In this document: piece by piece, positions 1-6,393 of the stretch
Position numbering within the stretch: position 1 is the stretch's first letter
Layout: each line of letters begins with the position of its first letter
The notes under the pieces: model-generated
What the model was told of the DNA's origin: nothing
Seen by the model: the letters and a program-made list of their open reading frames with translations, nothing else
Databases searched by the model: none
Made by a program: the position numbers and the translations under genes
DNA from: Odoribacteraceae bacterium
GTDB lineage: Bacteria; Bacteroidota; Bacteroidia; Bacteroidales; Marinifilaceae
Direction of reading: 5' to 3'
DNA length: 12,352 nt
Assembly (NCBI GenBank): GCA_031267995.1
Contig: JAIRXZ010000150.1
Span: forward strand, 1-12,352

Positions 1-62
1 CCCGGGCCCCCCCCCCCCCCCCCCCGGCGCACCCCCGCCCCCCCCGGGGGCCCCCCCCCCAC
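1..62. repeat. C-rich low-complexity tract, possibly degenerate 21-bp units
   Basis: Almost pure C with short G islands. G islands begin at 4, 26 and 46, and the clean G-runs of the next array begin at 67, 88, 109, 130 and 151, so the 21-bp phase is kept back to the window edge with a one-base slip. The last two bases (AC, 61-62) also match the end of the clean unit. It may be a decayed or expanded part of the neighbouring array, or unreliable sequence at a contig edge. No coding potential is visible. Confidence 0.5.
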
Positions 63-167
63 GTCCGGGGGGACACCCGGAACCTCCGGGGGGACACCCG
101 GAACCTTCGGGGGGACACCCGGAACCTCCGGGGGGACTCCCGGAACTTCCGGGGGGACTCCCGGAAC
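63..167. repeat. 21-bp tandem array with GC-rich dyads, 5 units
   Basis: Five consecutive 21-bp units (63-83, 84-104, 105-125, 126-146, 147-167), each of the form nTCC-GGGGGG-AC-A/T-CCCGGAAC. Every unit holds the inverted repeat TCCGGG / CCCGGA, able to form a 6-bp stem with a 6-nt loop (gggaca or gggact). An alternative pairing joins CCCGGA of one unit to TCCGGG of the next across 3 nt. Unit 3 has a C-to-T change that keeps a G·U pair, and unit 5 extends the stem to 7 bp (TTCCGGG/CCCGGAA). The array ends 41 bp before the ctfB start. No promoter motif is visible between them, so it may sit inside a longer transcript or act as a leader element. Confidence 0.9.
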
Positions 168-208
168 GAGGAATAAACCACATCAACCCACGCTAAACAT
201 TCAAAAAA

Positions 209-871
209 ATGATGGACAAAGAGCTGATTAAACAAACAATCGCCCGCCGCGTCGCCTTGGAACTCGCGGACGGCGACGTTGTAAACCTGGGAATTGGATT
301 GCCCACCCTCGTGCCGCGCTATATCGACCCCGGCGTGCGCGTAACCCTGCAGTCGGAAAACGGACTACTCGGCCTCGGCGCGCCACCACCCGCGGGCGCC
401 GAAAATCACGAGTGGACGGACGCGGGAGGAGGTCACGTCACCGCCGCGGCCGGCGCGTCGACGTTCGACAGCGCCGCGTCGTTCGGGATTATCCGCGGCG
501 GGCACGTGGATGTCACCGTCCTCGGCGCGTTGCAGGTGGACGCGCGCGGGAATCTCGCCAACTGGATTATCCCGGGGAAAAAAACGCCGGGGATGGGCGG
601 CGCCATGGACTTGCTGGTGGGCGCGCGACGGGTGATTATCGCCATGGAACACACGGCAAAAGGCGCCCACAAGATTCTTGAAGAGTGCACCCTGCCGCTT
701 ACCGCCGCCGGTCAGGTGAACCTCATCGTCACCGAGATGGCCGTCATCGCGGTGACGCCCGACGGCCTCCTGACGCTGGAAATCAACCCCGCGTTCACGC
801 CCGATGAAGTGCGGGCGGCCACCGGCGCGCATCTCACTATACCTGATAACTTTCAACCCATGAAGCAATGA
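209..871 (+). CDS. ctfB: CoA-transferase subunit B (acetoacetate/butyrate type)
   Basis: Beta subunit of a family I (3-oxoacid) CoA-transferase, which moves CoA between acetoacetyl-CoA or butyryl-CoA and a free acid such as acetate, butyrate or acetoacetate in the cytoplasm. The glycine-rich GIGLPT motif is at 28-33. The SENG motif at 49-52 carries the catalytic glutamate, E50, which forms the glutamyl-CoA thioester. Stretches such as GGHVDVTVLGALQVD, NWIIPGK and GMGGAMDL are typical of CtfB/AtoA. At 220 aa it is full length. Two ATGs (209 and 212) follow an A-run; either could be the start, and no clear Shine-Dalgarno is seen. The partner alpha subunit, normally the gene directly upstream, is not between here and the window edge; repeats occupy that space. 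The stop overlaps the next start by 4 nt (ATGA), suggesting translational coupling. Exact substrate preference cannot be read from the sequence. Confidence 0.93.
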   Translation: MMDKELIKQTIARRVALELADGDVVNLGIGLPTLVPRYIDPGVRVTLQSENGLLGLGAPPPAGAENHEWTDAGGGHVTAAAGASTFDSAASFGIIRGGHVDVTVLGALQVDARGNLANWIIPGKKTPGMGGAMDLLVGARRVIIAMEHTAKGAHKILEECTLPLTAAGQVNLIVTEMAVIAVTPDGLLTLEINPAFTPDEVRAATGAHLTIPDNFQPMKQ

Positions 872-2007
872 ATTTTTCACTCAACCCAACCCAGGAGCTT
901 TTCCTCGGGATGATCCGCGAGTTCGCCCGGAAAGAGGTCAAGCCCCTCGCCGCCGAAATCGACGAGCAGGAGCGTTTTCCCGCCGAAACCGTCGTCAAAA
1001 TGGCGCGGCTCGGCTTGCTCGGCATCCCTTTCCCCGTCGAACACGGCGGCGCCGGCGGCGATAACCTCCTCTACTCCTTGGCCGTGGAGGAGCTTTCCCG
1101 CGTGTGCGCCACCACGGGGGTCATCCTCTCGGCGCACACCTCCCTTTGCGGCGCGCCGCTTCACGAATTTGGCACGCCGGCGCAGCGCGACAAGTACTTG
1201 CCCCGCGTCGCCTCGGGCGAGTGGATCGGCGCCTTCGGCCTGACGGAACCCAACGCCGGCACGGACGCCTCGGCGCAGCAGACGACGGCCGCGGACGCGG
1301 GCGACCACTTCCTCCTCAACGGGTCGAAGATCTTTATTACCAACGCCTCCCGCGCCGACCTGTTTATCGTTTTCGCCATGAGCGACAAGTCGAAGGGCAC
1401 CCGCGGCATCTCCGCCTTTATCGTCGAGCGGGGCTTTCCCGGTTTCGCCGTCGGCAAGGAGGAGAAGAAGCTGGGCATCCGTGGATCAGCCACTTGCGAG
1501 CTGATCATGCGCGATTGCGTTGTCCCGAAGGAGAACCTCCTTGGCCAGATCGGCAAGGGATTTTCCATCGCCATGAAGACGCTCGACGGCGGCCGCGTGG
1601 GCATCGCCTCGCAAGCCCTCGGCATCGCCCAGGGGGCGCTGGACGAGACGGTCAAGTACGTGAAGGAGAGACGGCAATTCGGGAAATCCATAGCGCAGTT
1701 CCAGAATACCCAATTCCAGCTGGCCGACCTCGAAACCCGCGTGCAGGCAGCCCGGTTGCTGGTGCGCGCCGCCGCCTGCAAAAAGGACAGGGGGGAACCC
1801 TACGCCGCCGACGCCGCCATGGCCAAGCTGTTTGCCTCCGAAACCGCGATGGAGGTGACTACCAAGGCCGTGCAATTGCATGGCGGATACGGTTACACGC
1901 GCGATTACCCCGTGGAACGCATGATGCGCGACGCCAAAATCACCGAGATTTACGAGGGTACCTCCGAGGTGCAGCGCATGGTGATCGCGGCGAATCTCCT
2001 TAAATAA
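868..2007 (+). CDS. bcd: Short-chain acyl-CoA dehydrogenase (butyryl-CoA dehydrogenase)
   Basis: FAD flavoprotein of 379 aa, the normal length for short-chain acyl-CoA dehydrogenases. In this setting it most likely reduces crotonyl-CoA to butyryl-CoA with electrons from EtfAB. The signature LTEPNAGTD lies at 125-133. The C-terminal IYEGTSE contains the catalytic base E363, in the position typical of butyryl-CoA dehydrogenases. GGYGYTRDYPVERMMRDAK just before it is also classic. The N-terminal helical domain spans roughly 1-118, the beta domain 119-225 and the C-terminal helices 226-379. Its start overlaps the ctfB stop by 4 nt. The gene order bcd-etfB-etfA is that of butyrate-forming anaerobes and argues against a simple fatty-acid-oxidation role. 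Chain-length specificity (butyryl rather than another short acyl group) is inferred from context. Confidence 0.93.
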   Translation: MNFSLNPTQELFLGMIREFARKEVKPLAAEIDEQERFPAETVVKMARLGLLGIPFPVEHGGAGGDNLLYSLAVEELSRVCATTGVILSAHTSLCGAPLHEFGTPAQRDKYLPRVASGEWIGAFGLTEPNAGTDASAQQTTAADAGDHFLLNGSKIFITNASRADLFIVFAMSDKSKGTRGISAFIVERGFPGFAVGKEEKKLGIRGSATCELIMRDCVVPKENLLGQIGKGFSIAMKTLDGGRVGIASQALGIAQGALDETVKYVKERRQFGKSIAQFQNTQFQLADLETRVQAARLLVRAAACKKDRGEPYAADAAMAKLFASETAMEVTTKAVQLHGGYGYTRDYPVERMMRDAKITEIYEGTSEVQRMVIAANLLK

Positions 2008-2025
2008 CGCCTAATCCTGAAAGAC

Positions 2026-2808
2026 ATGAACACGATTGTTTGCATCAAACAGGTGCCCGATACTACCGAAATCAAGCTCGACCCGGTCACCGGCACCATG
2101 ATCCGCGAGGGCGTCCCCAGCATCATGAACCCCGACGACAGGTCGGGCTTGGAACTCGCCCTGCAACTGCGCGAGCGCCACGGCGGTACGGTCACCGTCA
2201 TCACGATGGGGCCGCGACAGGCCGAGGCGATTCTCAGAGAGGCGCTGGCGCTGGGCGTCGACAGGGCGATTCTGCTGAGCGACCGGAAGTTCGCGGGCGC
2301 CGACACGCTGGCCACTTCCAACACCCTCGCCGGGGCGTTGCGCGCCCTCCCGTTTGACGTGATTATTACCGGCCGGCAGGCCATCGACGGCGATACCGCG
2401 CAGGTGGGGCCGCAGATCGCCGAGCATCTCGACCTGCCACAAGTGACTTACGTCGAGCGGGCAAGCCTGGAGACGCCCGCCGCCCTCCGCGTCCGCCGCG
2501 CCGTGGAGGAGGGGCATCAGACGGTGGAGGTCGACCTCCCGTGCCTGCTCACCGTCCTCGCCGGCGCCGTCGAGCCGCGCTACATGAGCGTTCGCGGCAT
2601 CATCGAGGCATATAATAAGGAGATCGAGCAGTGGGACTACTCCCGCGTGACGGTCGACGAGCGCGCCATCGGCTTGGCCGGCTCCCCGACGCGGGTGTTC
2701 AAGTCGTTCTCGCGCGGCGCCAAAAACGCCTGCGAGCCGCGCGAGCTGCCCGTGGAGGAGGCCGTCGACCTGATCCTCGCCGGGCTTCGCGAAAAATTCA
2801 TCATCTAA
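2026..2808 (+). CDS. etfB: Electron transfer flavoprotein subunit beta, bifurcating-type
   Basis: Small ETF subunit, 260 aa, partner of EtfA and electron donor to the dehydrogenase encoded 18 bp upstream. The N-terminus (IVCIKQVPDT) is the family hallmark. DRKFAGADTLATS at 86-98 and GRQAIDGDTAQVGPQ at 116-130 closely resemble EtfB of anaerobic butyrate producers (for example Acidaminococcus fermentans, from memory), where a second FAD is bound in this subunit and NADH is split between ferredoxin and crotonyl-CoA. In plain mitochondrial-type ETF this site binds AMP. Bifurcation is therefore an inference from motif likeness and from linkage to bcd. The C-terminal arm (KSFSRGAK, about 226-233) reaches toward EtfA. 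No obvious Shine-Dalgarno precedes the ATG. Confidence 0.93.
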   Translation: MNTIVCIKQVPDTTEIKLDPVTGTMIREGVPSIMNPDDRSGLELALQLRERHGGTVTVITMGPRQAEAILREALALGVDRAILLSDRKFAGADTLATSNTLAGALRALPFDVIITGRQAIDGDTAQVGPQIAEHLDLPQVTYVERASLETPAALRVRRAVEEGHQTVEVDLPCLLTVLAGAVEPRYMSVRGIIEAYNKEIEQWDYSRVTVDERAIGLAGSPTRVFKSFSRGAKNACEPRELPVEEAVDLILAGLREKFII

Positions 2809-2818
2809 ATTATCGACA

Positions 2819-3823
2819 ATGGACAAGACCGAGTATAAAGATATTTTCGTCTTCGCGGAGCAACGCGAGGGCGTACTCCAGGAGGTGGCCGCGGAGCTGC
2901 TGGGGAAGGCCAGGGAACTCGCCGACAAGTCGGGGGAACGGGTGCGCGCCCTCCTGCTGGGCGAAAACGTCGCCCCGCTGGCCGCCGAGTGCATCGCCCG
3001 CGGCGCCCACGCGGTGTTGCTGGTGGAGGCTCCGGAGCTGGCCGTCTACACGACGGAACCCTACGCCCAGGCGATGTACCACCTGGTGGCCACGCGCCAC
3101 CCCTCCATCCTGCTGCTGGGGGCGACGACCATCGGGAGAGATCTCGCCCCGCGCCTCTCCGCCCGGCTGGCCACGGGGTTGACGGCCGATTGCACGGGGC
3201 TGGAAATTTCGGACGACGGCGACCTGCTGATGACCCGGCCTGCCTTCGGGGGCAACCTGATGGCGACCATCCTCTGCAAGGAGCATCGCCCGCAGATGTC
3301 GACGGTGCGTCCCGGCGTGGCGCGTCCGCGGCCGCTGGATCCGGGGGCGCGCGGCGACGTGGAGCGGGTGACGATCCCCTTCAATCCCGTGAAATTCAGG
3401 ACGCGCGTGACGGGCTTCGAGCCGGCGGAACGCTCCCGCGTGGACATCGCTGCCGCCCGCGTGCTGGTGTCGGGCGGTCGGGGCATGGGGGGCGCCGAGG
3501 GCTTCCGCCTGCTGGAGTCGCTGGCCGACGCGCTGGGCGCCGAGGTGTCGTCGTCGCGAGCCGCCGTGGACGACGGGGTGGCGGCGCGCGAGCGGCAAGT
3601 GGGGCAAACGGGCAAAACCGTGCGCCCGGATCTTTACATTGCCGCCGGCATCTCCGGCGCCGTCCAGCACCTGGCGGGGATGGAGGAGTCGGGGTATATC
3701 GTCGCGATAAACAAGGACCGGACGGCGCCCGTCTTCCAGGTGGCCGACCTCGGCATCGTGGGGGATGCCCGGCAAATCATCCCGGCGCTGGAGAGAAGAA
3801 TACGATTAACACGCTCAAAATAA
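2819..3823 (+). CDS. etfA: Electron transfer flavoprotein subunit alpha
   Basis: Large ETF subunit, 334 aa, which forms the heterodimer with EtfB and binds the mobile alpha-FAD that carries electrons to the acyl-CoA dehydrogenase. The N-terminal domain (about 1-200) includes TTIGRDLAPRLSARLATGLTADC. The FAD domain shows SGGRGMGG at 218-225, SSRAAVDDG at 245-253, the QTGKTVRPDLYIAAGISGA stretch at about 263-281, and INKD followed by ADLGIVGD near the C-terminus. There is no extra N-terminal ferredoxin domain. The ATG lies 10 bp after the etfB stop, and the thiolase start follows its own stop by 2 nt, so it is firmly inside the operon. The ATG at 2819 gives the expected family length. Confidence 0.94.
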   Translation: MDKTEYKDIFVFAEQREGVLQEVAAELLGKARELADKSGERVRALLLGENVAPLAAECIARGAHAVLLVEAPELAVYTTEPYAQAMYHLVATRHPSILLLGATTIGRDLAPRLSARLATGLTADCTGLEISDDGDLLMTRPAFGGNLMATILCKEHRPQMSTVRPGVARPRPLDPGARGDVERVTIPFNPVKFRTRVTGFEPAERSRVDIAAARVLVSGGRGMGGAEGFRLLESLADALGAEVSSSRAAVDDGVAARERQVGQTGKTVRPDLYIAAGISGAVQHLAGMEESGYIVAINKDRTAPVFQVADLGIVGDARQIIPALERRIRLTRSK

Positions 3824-3825
3824 AA

Positions 3826-5040
3826 ATGATGAACAACGTTTATGTAATCGCCGCCAAACGGACGGCAATCGGCAAGTTCCTCGGCGCGCTTGCCACCGTG
3901 TCTGCCGCCGATTTGGCGGCCGCCGTGATCAAGGATATTCTCGCCACCACCGGCGTTCCACCCGCCGAGGTGGACGAGGTGATTGTCGGCAACGTGCTCC
4001 ACGCCGGGCTGCGGCAGGGGGTAGCCCGTCAAGCCGCCATCAAGGCGGGATTGCCGCACGAGGTGCCCGCTCACGGCATCAACATGATTTGCGGCAGCGG
4101 CATGAAAAGCGTCATCGCCGCCACGAATGCCATCCGCGCGGGGGAGGCACACCTGGTGCTGGCGGGAGGCACGGAGTCGATGTCCGGCGCGGGTTTCGTG
4201 CTGCCGGCGACTGTCCGCGGGGGGGTGAAGATGGGGGATATCGCCGCGCTCGACCACGTGGTGTGCGACGGGCTGACGGACGCTTTTTCCGGCGCGCACA
4301 TGGGCATCACGGCCGAAAACGTGGCGGAGCGCTACTGCATCTCCCGCGGCGATCAGGACGAGTTTGCCTTCCAGTCGCAACGCAGGGCGATTGAGGCCAT
4401 CGACGCCGGGTGGTTCAAGGACGAGATCACGCCCGTGATTGTCCGCGGCAGGTCGGGCGAGACCGTCGTGGATACCGACGAGTTTCCCAACCGGGCTTCC
4501 ACGCCTGAGAAGCTGGCGTCGCTGAAACCCGCTTTTAAACAGGGGGGAACCGTGACGGCCGGCAACGCTTCCGGGATCAACGACGGGGCTTCGTTCCTGC
4601 TGCTGGCGTCGGCCGAGGCGGTGAAGCGGCTGCACCTGACGCCCATGGCGGAGGTGGCGGCGACGGGGCAGGGGGGCGTCGATCCCGCGTTGATGGGGAT
4701 GGGGCCGGTGCCCGCGATTGCCGACGCGCTGGGCAAGGTCGGGCTGGGGTTGAGGAAGGTCGACCTGATCGAGTTGAACGAGGCGTTCGCGGCGCAGTCC
4801 GTCGCGGTGATCCGGCAGCTGGCCGCCGATCACGGGGTGACGGAGGGGTGGATCCGCTGTCGCGCCAACGTGAACGGCGGGGCTATCGCCCTGGGACACC
4901 CGATTGGCGCTTCGGGCAACCGGATCACCGTGACGCTGTTACACGAGATGCTTCGCCGCGGGGATTCGCTCGGCCTGGCCGCTCTCTGCATCGGCGGGGG
5001 GATGGGGTGCGCCTTGCTGCTGCGGGCTTTCCGCGGGTGA
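3826..5040 (+). CDS. atoB: Acetyl-CoA C-acetyltransferase (thiolase)
   Basis: Thiolase of 404 aa that interconverts two acetyl-CoA with acetoacetyl-CoA plus CoA. All catalytic groups are visible: nucleophile C89 in NMICGSGMKS, NEAFAAQ at 318-324, H358 in GHPIGASG, and C388 in CIGGGMG. The reading frame stays open upstream through etfA back to 2989, but the typical thiolase N-terminus (VYVIAAKRTAIGKF) starts just after the paired ATGs at 3826 and 3829, so the start is placed there, 2 nt after the etfA stop. It is the last gene of the operon. In butyrate synthesis it makes acetoacetyl-CoA; in amino-acid breakdown it cleaves it, and the sequence cannot decide direction. No classical intrinsic terminator follows, only the 21-bp palindrome array. 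Confidence 0.94.
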   Translation: MMNNVYVIAAKRTAIGKFLGALATVSAADLAAAVIKDILATTGVPPAEVDEVIVGNVLHAGLRQGVARQAAIKAGLPHEVPAHGINMICGSGMKSVIAATNAIRAGEAHLVLAGGTESMSGAGFVLPATVRGGVKMGDIAALDHVVCDGLTDAFSGAHMGITAENVAERYCISRGDQDEFAFQSQRRAIEAIDAGWFKDEITPVIVRGRSGETVVDTDEFPNRASTPEKLASLKPAFKQGGTVTAGNASGINDGASFLLLASAEAVKRLHLTPMAEVAATGQGGVDPALMGMGPVPAIADALGKVGLGLRKVDLIELNEAFAAQSVAVIRQLAADHGVTEGWIRCRANVNGGAIALGHPIGASGNRITVTLLHEMLRRGDSLGLAALCIGGGMGCALLLRAFRG

Positions 5041-5071
5041 CGCGAGGGGGTAGTCGCCCGGCCGCGGCGCT

Positions 5072-5281
5072 ATTACTGTAGTGATGGAGTTCATCACTGT
5101 AGTGGTGAAGTTTATCACTGTAGTGGTGAAGTTTATCACTGAAGTGATAGCTTTCATCACTGTAGTGACAACTTTCATCACTGTAGTGATGGAGTTCATC
5201 ACTGTAGTGATAGCGTTCATCACTCCAGTGACAGCGTTCATCACTGTAGTGACAGCGTTCATCACTGTAGTGATGGCCTCG
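5072..5281. repeat. Ten-unit 21-bp palindromic tandem array in convergent gap
   Basis: Ten units start at 5072, 5093, 5114, 5135, 5156, 5177, 5198, 5219, 5240 and 5261, with no indels. Each is a dyad, ATCACT-N2-AGTGAT, followed by a 7-nt spacer often ending in TTC or TTT. Changes fall in the 2-nt centre (GT, GA, CC), in the outer arm positions (AGTGAT, AGTGAC, AGTGGT, and ATTACT in unit 1) and in the spacer, while the core TCACT..AGTGA is largely kept. As RNA each unit could fold as ATCAC-loop-GTGAT with a 4-nt loop. The array fills the space between the thiolase stop (5040) and the stop of the convergent peptidase gene (5290). Candidate roles are two-way transcription termination, mRNA 3' protection, or a phased protein-binding array. 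Because 21 is divisible by 3, both strands stay open, but this is not evidence of coding. Confidence 0.95.
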
Positions 5282-5289
5282 CGCGAGCG

Positions 5290-6261
5290 TCAGTCCATGC
5301 TCTGTTCGGTGCTGTTGGCGGTATCCACGAGGATGTCGAACTCCTCCGGTGTGAGGTCGTTAAAGTAAAAATTGATGGGATCGATGCAATTGCCATTCCT
5401 GCGCACCTCGTAGTGGAGGTGGGGGCCGGTGGCGCGTCCGGTGCCGCCGAGGAAGCCGATGATGTCGCCCCGTTTCACCCTCTGTCCCGTGGTGACGTTG
5501 ACCCTGTCCATGTGCGCGTAGAGGGTCTTGTAATTGAACCCGTGATTGACGATGACGTGGCGACCGAAGCCGTTGCCCACGTTGCTGACCTCGACGGTGC
5601 CGTTGCCGGTGGCGTAGATGGGGGTGCCGATGGGGCCTCCGAAGTCCATGCCCCTGTGCGGTTTGAGGACGTGGTCGATGGGATCCTGCCGGTAGCCGAA
5701 GGCCGAGGTGATGCGGCAGGCGGCGGAACTGAGGACGACGGGGAGAATGGCCGGGATGGAGGCGTGCATCTCGGCCTTGTTGCGGGCGAGGTGCTCGACC
5801 TCGTCGTAGGATTTGCTTTGGACGTAGATGGCCTTGGAGAGCATGTCGATTTTGCGGGTGGCGCCGATGATCAGGTCGGCGTTGTTGAAGTGGCGGAGAT
5901 GCTCGTAGCGATCGGCGCCACCGGTGCCGGCGCGGCGGACGGCGGGGGCGATGGGGTCTGTTTCAAAGATGACGCGATAGATGTTGTCGTCGCGCTGTTC
6001 AAGGTCGGAGAGGGTTTCGTAGAGGCGGGAGACGTTGTTGGAGAGGAGGTTGTATTGCGACAGAATCTCCTCGTTTTCCCTTTTCAAGACGTTCTCCTTT
6101 GGCGACGGGAAGAAGTTCCAAAAGAGGATGCACCAAATGATGGCCAATGAAAAACTGGAGAAAAATTTGAGAGACCATCTCCTGATTTTCTTCCGGACGG
6201 TGATCTCTACCTTATCGAACGATAACGTTTCCGTGTTGAAGTGGTATCCTGCTTTTATCAT
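5290..6261 (-). CDS. Membrane-anchored M23 (LytM-type) metallopeptidase
   Basis: Predicted murein endopeptidase or LytM-domain protein of 323 aa. A short basic cytoplasmic N-terminus (RKKIRR near 23-28) precedes one membrane segment at about 33-51. A charged, coiled-coil-like region (about 55-165) follows. The C-terminal M23 domain (about 185-300) has a complete zinc site: H202 and D206 in HRGMDFGGP, and H281 and H283 in GPHLHYEV; H250 in YAHMD is the further conserved histidine. It should therefore be catalytically active in the periplasm, cutting peptidoglycan cross-links. It is convergent with the butyrate operon and divergent from alaS. The ATG at 6261 has no clear Shine-Dalgarno site. 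A one-mismatch -7 box (TAACTTCG, complement of 6304-6311) is a weak promoter candidate. Whether it is a cell-separation, morphogenesis or regulatory protein cannot be told. Confidence 0.92.
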   Translation of the reverse strand: MIKAGYHFNTETLSFDKVEITVRKKIRRWSLKFFSSFSLAIIWCILFWNFFPSPKENVLKRENEEILSQYNLLSNNVSRLYETLSDLEQRDDNIYRVIFETDPIAPAVRRAGTGGADRYEHLRHFNNADLIIGATRKIDMLSKAIYVQSKSYDEVEHLARNKAEMHASIPAILPVVLSSAACRITSAFGYRQDPIDHVLKPHRGMDFGGPIGTPIYATGNGTVEVSNVGNGFGRHVIVNHGFNYKTLYAHMDRVNVTTGQRVKRGDIIGFLGGTGRATGPHLHYEVRRNGNCIDPINFYFNDLTPEEFDILVDTANSTEQSMD

Positions 6262-6323
6262 GGTGATAGCACGCTGGTTTTAATTAAAAACGATGAACGC
6301 TCGCGAAGTTAAAAGAAAAAATT

Positions 6324-6331
6324 TAAATTTG
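6324..6331 (+). promoter_or_regulatory. Bacteroidota-type -7 box upstream of alaS
   Basis: TAAATTTG matches TAnnTTTG, the -7 element of the Bacteroidota housekeeping sigma factor, 62 bp before the alaS ATG. It overlaps a perfect 12-nt AT palindrome (AAATTTAAATTT, 6319-6330). No clean TTG is seen at the -33 position. Transcription would begin near 6336-6340, just where the leader hairpin starts. Confidence 0.6.
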
Positions 6332-6337
6332 CAACCC

Positions 6338-6358
6338 CGCCGGCAAGCGGCGTTTTTT
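6338..6358 (+). terminator. GC hairpin plus T-run in the alaS leader
   Basis: CGCCG (6338-6342) pairs with CGGCG (6348-6352) around the 5-nt loop GCAAG, followed directly by six T (6353-6358). It has the form of an intrinsic terminator, but no plus-strand gene lies upstream in the divergent gap, and the predicted alaS start of transcription is at its foot. It could be an attenuator, a 5' stabilising hairpin, or the end of a very short RNA. It begins 56 bp before the alaS start codon. Confidence 0.5.
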
Positions 6359-6393
6359 GATCATGCACGAAATACTAATTTAAAATCAATGAT

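Noticed and set aside
2989..3825. In-frame upstream extension of the thiolase to a 683-aa protein
   Set aside because: The extra residues overlap etfA in another frame, are low-complexity Arg/Gly/Pro-rich, and the thiolase N-terminus begins cleanly after the ATGs at 3826/3829.
2011..4899. Long minus-strand open frames opposite etfB, etfA and thiolase (2011-2994, 2810-3775, 3634-4899)
   Set aside because: They mirror well-recognised plus-strand genes and show no domain or motif of their own.
5041..5071. Classical intrinsic terminator after the thiolase
   Set aside because: GC-rich bases are present but there is no good stem followed by a T-run before the repeat array begins.
5072..5281. CRISPR array
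   Set aside because: The unit is only 21 bp with a 7-nt spacer, the spacers are near-repeats of each other, and no cas genes are nearby.
5081..5368. Open frame of 95 codons with a seven-residue repeat (FITVVMx), and a similar one on the other strand (4939-5265)
   Set aside because: The frame exists because the 21-bp unit is a multiple of three and lacks stops. The first start codon is inside a repeat, substitutions often change the amino acid, and the frame runs on into the antisense of the peptidase gene.
6332..6393. T-box riboswitch in the alaS leader
   Set aside because: The leader is too short for the specifier stem and antiterminator, and no T-box core sequence is present; only a small hairpin with a T-run is seen.
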